From positions 4,154,001-4,218,000 of the forward strand of contig SPDT01000001.1 in the NCBI GenBank assembly GCA_008477525.1: DNA of 64,000 nucleotides, written 5' to 3'. Source of the DNA: Hypomyces perniciosus (taxonomy: Eukaryota; Ascomycota; Sordariomycetes; Hypocreales; Hypocreaceae). Below, piece after piece: positions 32,891 through 42,554 of the stretch. The position numbers and the translations under genes are program-made. How positions within the stretch are numbered: the stretch's first letter is position 1; every line of letters begins with the position of its first letter. The notes below the pieces were generated by a model. It made no database searches and was not told the origin of the DNA. It saw only the letters and a list, made by a program, of their open reading frames with translations.

Positions 32891-35467
32891 CTAACGGTAA
32901 ACCTCCCTCCGAGCGTCATCCACATACACAATTTCCTGTGTTACTCCCCGGGGCCTTTCGATAAAGGCTATCTCCTCCGCTCCCCGCATCGCACCCTGAG
33001 GCTCATGGTATCGTTCAGCTGGCCTCACACTGTACTCCTGTCGCACGTATGGTTGCTGTATAGGCCCGCTGTTGTACTCCCTCAAATAGGTTTGTGGCCC
33101 CTTGGGATGGCGGCTTTCTGGGTGGATGCTCCCGCCATACTCTCGACCGGGAGCTTCTGGCCGAACACTATGCATGCGCCCATAAGGTGGAGGAGCCTCA
33201 AATCGCACAGGCTCTGGCGGTCTCAGGCTTGGTGCCCTTGACACGTATTCTCTCGGCCTCTCGTCAAGATGTCTTCGATCATGCGGTGCTATGACCTGTA
33301 CGAATTCTGCAGATCCCAGTGGCTGAGTTGAGTATTCCCGATGCCGACTATCTCTATGGTCCTGGGATATGTATTCAGGCTGCGTTACATAACGTCTCGA
33401 CATCGTATACGCCGGTGATGGTCTGGCATACACAAAGCTTCCATCTTCGTATGATCCAGCTCCAGGGTGCCCTGACATGGCACGAGGTTGCACTCGCTCG
33501 TATATGATCTCTGGGTCACCGGGCCGGGTAGAAGGGGCAACGGACTGACGTGCGGGGGGTCGGGGTGGTTCGATGTACTCGCGACCGAACGCATCCACAA
33601 CAATTCGGGTTGGTGGTGGTCTTGGTGGCACCACCAAAGCCTCGCCTTCTGGACGGACGCTCATACGAGGTCCCTCAAGCGGCTCACGGTAAATACGCGG
33701 TGGCTCACGGTAAGGGTCATTCACAATGACCTGTGAAACTGATCTTGTAGGGTGAGCTTCTCTAAAAGAGTACTGATAAGATGGCACAATAGGCGAGGGA
33801 GGTTGACGTATGTAGGCATCACCTAATACCTGACGTTCATCCACGTACTCCCTGCCGTATCTGGGGTCGCCAATCACAGCAGTACTTGCCGGTTGCTGAG
33901 GATATGCAACAGGCCCTTCATATCCTATAGGCACCCGCTCCTCTCTGTATACTTGAGGTGGATTTTGTTCGTACAGGGCATTCGCTGGGGGTTGCGCATA
34001 TCTTGGTTCAGCATACCCAGTCTGATTAGCCTGTCCTTGAGCCTGTCTCTGGCGTTTATTGGGTCGAATGTACGCTGGGGCTGACAATGGCGAGGGTGAC
34101 CGTGGCTCGGGTTTGATGTATGGATCAGCTTCGGCCTCTGGCGCTTGCCGGTCGGCCTTCCTCTTCTTCTTCTTCCCCTTTCTCCTCTCTGAATCTCTTC
34201 CGCCTTGGGATGAACTGTCTGAGCTCATAGCAATAACAGTCTCATTTCTGAGGATAGCAACCTGTGCTGGCGTACCCACAGCAGTAGCAACACCAGAGCT
34301 GATAGCAGGAGCTTGTTCGCTGACTACAGCCGACAGAGAAGCCTGGGTAGACTGAGGGGCATCGGGCAATAAATCATGACTTCGAACAAGGGGGGAAGGG
34401 GGATGCATATCAGCGTAGCGGCCATGCCCATGCTTGGGAGCACGCGGCTCGGCGTCTGGCATTCCTGAATCCTCGGATTGACTTGGCCCGCCACCAGTGG
34501 TTGGCCCCGGCCCAGCCGATGAATCTACTCCGCCATTGTAGTTATTCAGTCCGGGGACTAGTACTCTGTCTGGTTTGATGGCTGTCCTATTCGCTAGCAA
34601 CCCGTGCTGATTTTGAAACGGTGGCCGTGACGAATCTGCAGCGTGGTTATCTCGTATGGGCGATGCTGGATGACTACGACGCGCCACGTCATTCTGTGAC
34701 GTCGAATCCTGCTGCGAGTTGGAGATATTGAGCACTTGCACCTCCTCGGAGAGGTCACGAATACGTGAAGTCAGGTTCGACTGGGGTGTGTCGTGCTGTG
34801 ACGAGTAAAACGTATTGTCGTCGAAAGAATCACTTGCAGCTTCATTATTAGCAGTCAAGTCTTCATCAGAAGGCAATGGTATAGCGGTGGCTTGGACGAG
34901 AGTCAGAGCCTTGGCAAGAACATCAGAAAGATCGAAAACGACAAGGGGTTCAGCTTGCGCTTGCTTAGAGACGCGTCGCTGCTCAACCTCATCTTTCAAA
35001 GCACGTTCAAGCCTTTGTCTTTGCAGTTGCAGCTCAGCCCTAATGAGTTCATCAGACTTCTCAAGGAGGATGGGATTAATCTCGGTCGTCCCAGACCCAA
35101 ACGACTTTGGCACCGACTGAGGCACAGACTGAGGAGCAGAAGCAGAAGCAGAAGCAGAAGCAGAAGCAGAAGCAGAGGCATGCGTTTCCGATTCCAGAGT
35201 GGCATTTGTAGGAAACACCTGTTGGTTCTTTGGGAGTGCACTCTTTACGCCAGACTCCGAGGATACCTTCGTCTGGCTAGAGACGGGATGAACCAAGGCC
35301 TTCAAGCCGGGCGGAAGTTTGATGGTGGGATGGTTCCCCGATAGAACCGTATCGCGAAATCGCACAATTTTCTCGTATTGCCGTAGCTCGTTGGCTTCTC
35401 TCTCCGTAAGACTCGTCAAGCCATTGCTCTCGACAGCAGGTGCTTGAGGGACCTCTTCCTTGGCCAT
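32891..35467 (-). CDS. Large disordered basic/proline-rich protein, function unknown
   Basis: Uninterrupted 858-aa frame with no recognised domain. The N-terminus has a probable short helix (LTEREANELRQYEKIVRFRDT). Next come an Ala/Ser repeat (see 35135-35176) and a charged helix (ELQLQRQRLERALKDEVEQRR). A long Ser/Pro-rich region follows, then a basic patch GKKKKRKADRQAPE with IKPEP, a sumoylation-like consensus, next to SPSP and RPNKRQRQ. The last 400 residues are Pro/Arg/Tyr-rich (YREPPRIYREP, RPPPTRIVVDAFGREY). The two basic patches suggest a nuclear protein. The ATG choice is the first in frame. It is real by length and lack of stops, but its function cannot be named. Confidence 0.8.
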   Translation of the reverse strand: MAKEEVPQAPAVESNGLTSLTEREANELRQYEKIVRFRDTVLSGNHPTIKLPPGLKALVHPVSSQTKVSSESGVKSALPKNQQVFPTNATLESETHASASASASASASASAPQSVPQSVPKSFGSGTTEINPILLEKSDELIRAELQLQRQRLERALKDEVEQRRVSKQAQAEPLVVFDLSDVLAKALTLVQATAIPLPSDEDLTANNEAASDSFDDNTFYSSQHDTPQSNLTSRIRDLSEEVQVLNISNSQQDSTSQNDVARRSHPASPIRDNHAADSSRPPFQNQHGLLANRTAIKPDRVLVPGLNNYNGGVDSSAGPGPTTGGGPSQSEDSGMPDAEPRAPKHGHGRYADMHPPSPLVRSHDLLPDAPQSTQASLSAVVSEQAPAISSGVATAVGTPAQVAILRNETVIAMSSDSSSQGGRDSERRKGKKKKRKADRQAPEAEADPYIKPEPRSPSPLSAPAYIRPNKRQRQAQGQANQTGYAEPRYAQPPANALYEQNPPQVYREERVPIGYEGPVAYPQQPASTAVIGDPRYGREYVDERQVLGDAYIRQPPSPIVPSYQYSFREAHPTRSVSQVIVNDPYREPPRIYREPLEGPRMSVRPEGEALVVPPRPPPTRIVVDAFGREYIEPPRPPARQSVAPSTRPGDPEIIYERVQPRAMSGHPGAGSYEDGSFVYARPSPAYTMSRRYVTQPEYISQDHRDSRHREYSTQPLGSAEFVQVIAPHDRRHLDERPREYVSRAPSLRPPEPVRFEAPPPYGRMHSVRPEAPGREYGGSIHPESRHPKGPQTYLREYNSGPIQQPYVRQEYSVRPAERYHEPQGAMRGAEEIAFIERPRGVTQEIVYVDDARREVYR
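35135..35176 (+). repeat. (AGCAGA)7 coding hexanucleotide repeat
   Basis: Seven perfect 6-bp units inside the disordered protein gene. On its coding strand they specify alternating Ser and Ala, and length changes by whole units keep frame. Confidence 0.9.
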
Positions 35468-36232
35468 GGCGGGGGCTAGTCAGTAGCAAAGGTTGGATCG
35501 CGTCAACGGTGCGCCACGTCAAGCCAGCGCGAGACGTCGTATGCGTCGTCTACAACCGAAAAAAATGCGGCCGGAGCTACAGACGCGCGATGCAGTCAAT
35601 GATCAAAGGCTGGCACATGATGCGGCGATCCGTGTGCGTTGTTGATGTTGCCTAGTAACAAACGTCGGTTTTTGGGCTCGGGAGATTTTCCTGGGCGAAC
35701 AACAAGGGCAGAATTTGGGCGGTGTGGCCGGCAGAATTCCGTTCCACACTAGTTTGGCCCGCGCCAATCGTCATACATACTCTTAGCACGCAGCTCTATC
35801 AGAGGCAACTTCAAAGCAAGTTGTCAGCACTATGAACGGCACATCAGATTCTCAAACCGTAGATGTGCTCCGTAGACCTAGTAGGAAATTTCCATAAAAA
35901 AAACCCCTCTGCTTGTGCGAGAGAAATTCTGGCGAACTGGTTCGATTCATGTGCCCATAGAGGCATTATTCAGGCCGTCCGAGTCATCATTTTTCAGCGG
36001 AATCGGCCCCTGGCCCTGTGCCAAGTACTTAATAGACATCAGCCTTTTTTGACAACTCCGTCTTATCTATGGTTCTCAGATTTCCAAACTCTCTCTCAAA
36101 CTAAAGTCATAACACATCTTAATTCCCTACCATATCAGGTTGAACCAAATTTTCCGTTGATACCCAAAACTTACGAATCTGTATCCAAACCACCTGCAAC
36201 ACTCCCCCGCTCCACACATCCATCACGCAAGG
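35468..36232. promoter_or_regulatory. Divergent promoter, disordered protein / pyrimidine nucleotidase
   Basis: 765 bp between divergent starts. It contains both promoters, with no clear TATA box. An A7 run occurs near 35897. No gene supported. Confidence 0.5.
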
Positions 36233-37102
36233 ATGGCGACTACAAACGGTAAGGCGGCCGACAAAAAGGTCTTGTTCTTGTAAGCTATCCTTTCAAACAC
36301 TGATTCGTTGAGGCTGATTCTAATGAATCCGAAGCGATATTGACAACTGCCTCTACCCCAAGAGTGAGAATCTCCAGAGACCAGACTGTGACCCAACGGC
36401 TGTCTGACTGAGCTACAGGCGCCAGGGTCCACGACCTTATGGCTGATCTGATCGATAAGTACTTCGCGGATCATCTAAACCTCCCTTGGGATGAAGCAGT
36501 CAAGCTTCACAAGGAATACTACACAAATTATGGCCTAGCTATCGAGGGTTTGGTGCGCCACCATCAGATCGACCCCCTTGATTACAACGCCAAGGTCGAC
36601 GATGCTCTCCCCTTGGAAGGCATCATCAAACCGAACCCTGAACTGCGTCAGATGCTAGAAGACATTGACAAGAGCAAAGTCACTCTATGGCTTCTTACAA
36701 ATGCATACGTCACTCATGGCAAGAGAGTGGTGCGCCTCCTCGAAATTGAGGACCTGTTTGAAGGACTTACCTACTGCGACTATGCAGAGCAATCTCTGAT
36801 TTGCAAACCTCGCCCGGAGATGTACAAGAAAGCCATGCGAGAAGCCGGTGTGGACCGAGTTGAGGACTGTTTCTTCGTTGGTATGGCACCTCTGCTCATT
36901 ACGCTGAGCATTTGAATGAGAGTTCTGACTAGATCCAGATGACAATTACTCGAATTGCGCAAAGGCCAAGGAGATTGGTTGGACAGCGGCCCATCTTGTA
37001 GAAGAGGGCGTTCAGGTCCCCAAGACCCCTGCCTCCCAGTATCAAATTCGGCACTTGCGGGAACTACGACAGATCTATCCGCAATTCTTCAAATCATCTT
37101 AA
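36233..37102 (+). CDS. SDT1: Pyrimidine 5'-nucleotidase, HAD superfamily (Sdt1/Phm8-like)
   Basis: Haloacid-dehalogenase phosphatase that probably dephosphorylates pyrimidine or other mononucleotides in the cytosol. Exons are 36233-36279, 36335-36363, 36419-36880 and 36939-37102 (233 aa), and every junction keeps frame. Motif I is FDIDNCLYP (D17 nucleophile, D19), assembled from exon 1 and a 29-nt exon 2. Motif II is in LWLLTNA, motif III is the Lys of CKPRP, and motif IV is DDNYSNC, created by the last splice junction (V/DDN). The cap insert is between motifs I and II, as in Sdt1 and Phm8. Sdt1 and Phm8 cannot be told apart from sequence alone. Converges on MED21. Confidence 0.9.
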
Positions 37103-37435
37103 GCCCGAGTTAGGCTTTCGACGATAGTTCCGGCCTCTGTATGAGTGCCCAGCAACGCACGACGGTACAAAGTGGAAGGATAGACGGGAATGAGGGCATA
37201 TGTCCAGTAGACAAGGTCTGTTAGGTAACATAGATGCACCACGAAATAGATAGATACCTTACATCAGTTTTGATTAATTGATCCTCAGCGACTCTCTGTA
37301 AAACCTGACCCAAAGCACAAATTGCTATGCCTCATCATCCAATTGCCCGAACGCCGCGCTATGCATCTATCAAAGGATTATCCCGTCATTGCCCAAAGAG
37401 AGAAGTTTATTCGCTTTCCCAGACCGCAGCATGAA
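37103..37435. other. Convergent 3' region, nucleotidase / MED21
   Basis: 333 bp with the 3' UTRs of both genes. TTTATT at 37406-37411, read on the minus strand as AATAAA, is 25 bases past the MED21 stop. It may be too close to be the real signal. Confidence 0.55.
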
Positions 37436-37964
37436 TCAGGGCCGGCGTATGCTGCGGATGACGGAGTCGAGCTCAGCCAATATCTGGTCTCTTTCCTTGA
37501 GCGCCTCTTGTCGTTGAGCCTCAGCAGCTTTCAAATCCTCCTCGAGATCCTTGATAGATCGCTCCTGATCTTGCTCGCTGTTGTCAAGACCAGGTAGCGT
37601 GGAAATAAGAACCTCGATCTGTTGTTCCTTAACAATCAGATCTCGGGATAGCTCGATGAGTCCGGCGCGGAATTCTTCGGGGGGTAGTGGATCGACTGGG
37701 TTTCTGTTCAGTATATCCACGTCATTAATCTGAGAGAAGAACCGCACCTTCTTTCTGAGACTGCTCCTGTTTAACGTCGCGGACTTTGTCATTTGGACCG
37801 AGTGTCTCGAGATCGTGTCGCCTGTGGACAAAGTGCAGGCAGGCGACAAACTGCTGCGCGAGCTGGAGGATGCAATTAGCAAGGGCTTTGAGCGATAGAC
37901 AATATGCAATTGGTGCACCTACTTGATCAACTGCGTCCTGCAGTTGGGTAAGCCTGTCGCCCAT
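37436..37964 (-). CDS. MED21: Mediator complex subunit 21 (Med21/Srb7)
   Basis: Small subunit of the Mediator middle module, which pairs with Med7 and links activators to RNA polymerase II. Exons are 37964-37923, 37862-37748 and 37695-37436 (138 aa, nearly the length of yeast Srb7). Conserved: MGDRLTQLQDAVDQ from the 42-nt first exon, LAQQFVACLHFVHRRHDLE in exon 2, and VDPLPPEEFRAGLIELSRDLI in exon 3. A long coiled coil then runs to the end (about residues 85-135). Both introns are GT-AG; the second donor is GTGCGG, weaker than usual. The 372-bp interval to SEC62 must act as a shared promoter. Confidence 0.94.
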
Positions 37965-38336
37965 CGTGACAGCACGCAATGCAATAAGAGATGCAAGGCT
38001 GTCGACTAGCCTCGTGAATCGCGAAGGTCTACTACCCCACAGCAATTACAGTGATTGGGGTTATTGGCACGGTGAAAATTCACGGTGTACGTCACCTAGC
38101 CGGCAGATAATCGGATCGCGGGCAATAGACGATCCGATCCACCAGTCAATCCAAAGTGAACACATTGCTGTATGGTAAGTTCATTGGAGCATATGTGAAG
38201 CCCACTCCAACTTTTCTATCTATAACCTTAACTTTCTCAGCAAACCCGCCATCTTGCGGTTGCTCTATTTAAATTCATCTACGCTCATTAAAATCTCTTT
38301 CTCTTCAATTTTCAGAAGTATTAACGAGACACCACA
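37965..38336. promoter_or_regulatory. Divergent promoter, MED21 / SEC62
   Basis: 372 bp between two essential-type genes. An inverted GATCCGAT-like element lies near 38115-38140, and CT-rich sequence just before the SEC62 ATG. Confidence 0.45.
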
Positions 38337-39612
38337 ATGTCAGCGCCGCCTCCGTTCCCCTCCGGTGGCCCTATGCCGGGGCCTGGCTTCATGCCTGGTC
38401 AACAGCCCACTCCCGAACAGATCCAGGAGATCCAACGAAGAATCGCTGAAGATGCCGCGAAAGCCGGCATGTCGGTGCCCGAATTCATCGAGCATATCAA
38501 GCAGCAACAGATGGCCCGTATGCGCGCAATGCAAATGCAACAGGCGCAGCAACAGATGCATCAGCATTCCCATGATTGTGATCATGACCACGATCATGAT
38601 CACTCACACCAGCACTCTCATGGCCAGGGGCAGCCCCAGCCTATCACTCCAGGCCCACCGAATCCCAAGGGACTTGCCGTTGCGCAGTTTTTGCGCGGCC
38701 AAGATCTGAAGTCGCGAACCTGTATTCTCAATGGCGAGCGCAAGGACATGTTCAAAGGTATGCATACTTGGCGCACGAAGTATGATGAGAATCTGTATCT
38801 AACCAACACACCATAGTCAAACGTGCCCTTCGAGTCTTGCAGTCTCCTGCATATGAGAAAGCCCGCAAGAAGAACCCCCTGCTGCCAGAAATCACCGATC
38901 GCGCATCTCTCGAGAATACCTTCAAGCTGCTGCCCCTCAGCATGCTTGCGCTAAGAGTTTCAAAGATCGATCCCGCCCTAGGCCCCAACGGCAAGAAGCC
39001 CAAGCGGGTAAAGGGTCAATGGAACGTTAGGATTGAGCAGCAGCAAGATGCTCAAGATGAAATGTACTATGCGTGGCTCTGGGAAGGCAGCCAGGTTAAG
39101 CGTCAGTTATATGCCGCCCTTGCGCTCCTCGTTATCTTCGCCATTGTTCTGTACCCGCTCTGGCCATTGAAGCTCCGCCAAGGAGTCTACTACTTGAGCT
39201 GGGGCATGCTGGGCCTTTTGGGTCTTTTCTTCGCCATGGCCATCTTCCGTGTTATTCTGTTCTGTATCACATACTTTGTTGTCCCTCCTGGATTGTGGCT
39301 GTACCCCAACCTTTGGGAAGACGTTTCTTTCATGGACAGCTTCAGACCCGTCTGGGCTTGGCATCAGGTCAGTAACTCCGTACCCTTGCTAGCGCTATTA
39401 CACTAACCAAATTGCAGACTGAAAAGCCCAAGAAAAAGAAGAAGTCCAAGGCAGCTGGACCCTCTGGTGTCAACGCTACCGTAGCTGCCGCCACTGGCCA
39501 AGTCGGCCCAACTACCGCAACGACTACTGCCACGGATACGCAAGTAAATGCTGTACCGCAACAACGACACTACGAAGCACCTAAGGTGGAGGAGCTGGCC
39601 GACGACGAATGA
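38337..39612 (+). CDS. SEC62: Sec62, ER protein translocation subunit
   Basis: Part of the Sec62/Sec63 complex for post-translational import into the ER. Exons are 38337-38757, 38817-39367 and 39418-39612 (388 aa). The conserved core has GLAVAQFLRGQDLKSR, the splice-joined FKVKRALRVL, and WNVRIEQQQDAQDEMYYAWLW-type sequence. TM1 is at about 238-256 and TM2 at about 266-295, followed by FMDSFRPVWAWHQ. The C-terminus is Lys-rich (KPKKKKKSK), then acidic. Odd: residues 75-95 are a His/Asp-rich run (HSHDCDHDHDHDHSHQHSH), which could bind metal and which I do not associate with Sec62. Converges on the RNase T2 gene with 184 bp between stops. Confidence 0.93.
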
Positions 39613-39796
39613 ATGGGAGGCGCGGAGGGGAGGACGAGCTGATCACGGGGGAATAGAGAATCGCGCTATCACACCAAAAAAAAAGTATTTCATTGACGCA
39701 TTGGATTTTTATGATGGTTCTAAATCAGTGAGCTCTTTACATCATAGACATTGATTCATTGTACATCATATCCGTATCGTTATGAGCCTCTATCAT

Positions 39797-41032
39797 CTAT
39801 TTCTCACTGCCCTTGGCACGCTCATAGTACCAGATGGCACCACGGGTCTTGGCGCAAGAAGTCAAAGAACCACCGGCGACATCAGCGGCAACCCTACGAG
39901 TCCGGTGATTCTGGGGCGCACCGGCAACATGCTGGTAGTACCAGACCTCACTGAGCTGAGTGCGTCCGTTGTCGAGAGAGCCCTTGCCAGCAGCGGTCTC
40001 GTTGAACTTGGGGCCACTGCAGCCGATGTAGGGAACGTGGCCGTATCCACGGGTAAGAGCGCGCTGGAAATCAGACAAGGAGTAGGCGGTCCTGTTGGAG
40101 GGCTGGATGTGTGACTCGGAGAGCCAGCGGAAGGTGGGTAGAGAGCGGTAGTAAGTGATGACGGTCTCGAAGTACTGGAAGAGGTCGTCGTGCTCGGAAG
40201 CCTTGGGGCCCTGCGGTATCATGTGTTAGGATGCGTTGTGCTCATGGAGACATGGGGGGTGGTTCTTACGTAGCACTCCTTCTGGAAGGTGGAATAGCAA
40301 GTGGCGTGCTTGGAGAACTCGTGGGCCCAAAGCTCCCAGTTGGGGTAGCCTTGGTTGATCCAGTACTTTTGCATGTAGGCAAGCAGATCCAGCTTGCCGT
40401 AGGGCTCGAAGAAAGTCTCGATTGAGGGACCCTTGTAAGGGGGGACGGGAGTACCGTTGGGCTTGCCGTTTGTGGTGTTGGGCGAAGGGAAGGGATCGTA
40501 TTGACGGCTCAAGTCACAGTACTGGGTGTATGATCCATCGCAAAAATCTGGAGAGGGAGGGTTAGCAATTCAGCTCAACGTGGCGAGAGTCGATGGCGGG
40601 TAAGAGGACTTACCAGGCCAGAGACCATGGATGGTCCAGGTGTTCTTGGGCAATACTTGGCCCTTGGACTCCAAGGCAGTGTAAACACTCCAGAACTGGG
40701 TTTGAAGCTATACAAATTCTCAATTCAGCAAGGAAGTCCGTTTGCGATGTTGTAGTTCTCTCTGGACTCACCACCAATCCGCCATAAGTCTCAACACAGC
40801 AGGTGTCAACCTTTTCAGGCACAGCCTTCTTGGAGCATGACAGAATCGGTTCATCTAGAAGTAGAGGAATGGTATTAGCATATTTGAGAGCATGAAATGC
40901 GAAAGGGGAAGAAGAAGAAAACATACCCAAAATGCAGGTGTGGTTGTCGGGTGTAATGCCGGGATACAGTCCAGCAGCCGCGAGCTGGGCACTCACGGCA
41001 ACGGACAAAAGGGCCAAACCGCTGCGATACAT
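39797..41032 (-). CDS. Secreted ribonuclease T2 family protein
   Basis: Endoribonuclease of the T2 family, secreted or vacuolar. Exons are 41032-40927, 40854-40772, 40707-40614, 40547-40270 and 40210-39797 (324 aa). Signal peptide at residues 1-20 (MYRSGLALLSVAVSAQLAAA). Active-site segments: CAS-I WTIHGLWPD (His90), with H-W-P intact, and CAS-II LWAHEFSKHATC with His170, Glu171, Lys174 and His175. The Trp of the usual HEW is Phe and the Gly of KHG is Ala, but all catalytic residues are present. Paired cysteines fit the disulfides of the fold. Five exons with phase-consistent GT-AG introns. The start at 41032 gives the signal peptide; upstream in-frame sequence is not used. Confidence 0.92.
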
Positions 41033-41936
41033 GGCTTCAGGAAAACACAATTGAGCTGCGCAGAAAACGATTACAATGGCAAGCCTGAACAAAAACTCCA
41101 AGAGAGAAAATCCCGCCCAAGTTTCCGCGGCCTCGCTGGTGTCTTATACGTCCTCAAAAGGTCCCTTTGCTTACATCCCGAGCCCTAGAATGCTAGAGGC
41201 TAGAGCCCGGGGTTGAGCCTCAAAAGAGTAGCTTTGCCCCGGAGCGGCGCGACCACCTGGGGCAAAGCGGCGATATGGTAGGTCAACAGTCGCGGGACGT
41301 CGGCGCCGAATTGGGTTTGGTGCTGACCTTGATTTGTGATAAGGCATTTCGGCGTGCTTAACGGCCTGTTGACGGGTTGACGGGTTGACGGGGTAGTATT
41401 AATGCTCCCGGACAGGCCATTCATGCGTCACGGCGTCCTCCGGGGGGGCCCTGGGGGATGATAAGAGTCGATCAATTGATGGGATCGGGTGCAAGGAATT
41501 GATTGATTCAATAGATTTACATCGTGGCTCGTATTGGTATAAACAGTAAGCTTAAGTTGTGGAGCAAAACTTGATATATCAACCTCGGTTCTGTCTTGTG
41601 GAGACATTCTAGATAGAGCTTCGCAGTCTCAAGCCAAGACTTGGAAATATCCAACTGTCCTATGAATGGCATTGATGAAGCCACACAAAAGTCCCTTGGC
41701 ACCTCAAATTTCACCAGCACGTGGCATAGATTAAAAGAATGCGACGTTCCTCAGATGCTCTCTAATCAGCTGGAATGCAGAATGCATCAAGCATAGACGG
41801 CACAACTCGAATAATACCTCATGATCAAATCGCTGCAACTCTGTCTACTCGTACGACGCCATTTCCCCACGAGATTCTCCACCACAACCCGTCATATCGG
41901 AATTAACACTTGATGGATGTAACAATAGCGGATTTC
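41033..41936. other. Tandem spacer, RNase T2 promoter / GNAT 3' end
   Basis: About 900 bp between two minus-strand genes. It contains the RNase T2 promoter, a TTGACGGG tandem repeat at 41369-41392 and the GNAT 3' UTR. No gene supported. Confidence 0.55.
41369..41392 (+). repeat. (TTGACGGG)3 tandem repeat in RNase T2 promoter
   Basis: Three perfect 8-bp units, about 340 bases upstream of the RNase T2 start codon. It could be a clustered transcription-factor site. Confidence 0.85.
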
Positions 41937-42554
41937 TCATTGGCTGAGGTTTTTGTAGAAAAAGGTGCCATCCTTGAGCTCTCCAGTCGGACTCATTCCA
42001 TACCCGGGAACCTTGCCTAGCTCAACGTAGCCAAGCTTCTTGAACACTGCCTCTGCTGGATTGCCAGTCTCGGTGTCAAGTAACTGGTCAAAAAATGTCA
42101 GCGCTTTCGATTCTACTCAAGCAATATTGCTCAAACTTACGAGTAATGACCTGCCGCGAGTAGCAGCCTCGGCCTCCAGAACGTTCATCAGAGCTCTTGC
42201 GCCGCCTTTCCCTCGCCAATTCTTGTGAATCAGCAGCTTCTCCACGTAGCCTCTGAATGAGCCCGTCTCTGAGTAAGGCATCCATAACATGACGACGCCC
42301 ATGAGTTCCGGCCCTTTAACCCGACCACCAGGCTCCAGCTCACTCACAAGGAGCAAGATGAGTCTCCTGCCATCGTTGGTCTCGGCAATCCGCTCTTTCC
42401 ACCAAGAGAGCAGCTTCTCATGTGACAAAGGTGGTAGAAATGTGGCGATGGTGCGGTCATGGGTGATGCAGGAGGCATGGATGGCGGCCAGATATGGCGT
42501 GAGGTGTGAATTTTGTGACGAGTTGAAGGTGAGAACAACACCCGGGCCAGACAT
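41937..42554 (-). CDS. GNAT-family N-acetyltransferase
   Basis: Acetyl-CoA-dependent acetyltransferase of the GNAT fold, substrate unknown. Exons are 42554-42141 and 42083-41937 (186 aa). The acetyl-CoA pyrophosphate-binding motif A is NWRGKGGARALMNVLEAEA, preceded by a strand VEKLLIHK. Motif B is created across the splice: RSLLLLDTETGNPAEAVFKKLGY, the typical C-terminal GNAT strand and helix. MSGPGVVLTF is the chosen start; the frame continues upstream but without better evidence. The 57-nt intron is GT-AG and phase 0. The family call is secure. Confidence 0.85.

Noticed and set aside
35936..35956. Possible tRNA B box (GGTTCGATTC)
   Set aside because: It lacks the final C of the box, and no matching A box or acceptor stem was found.
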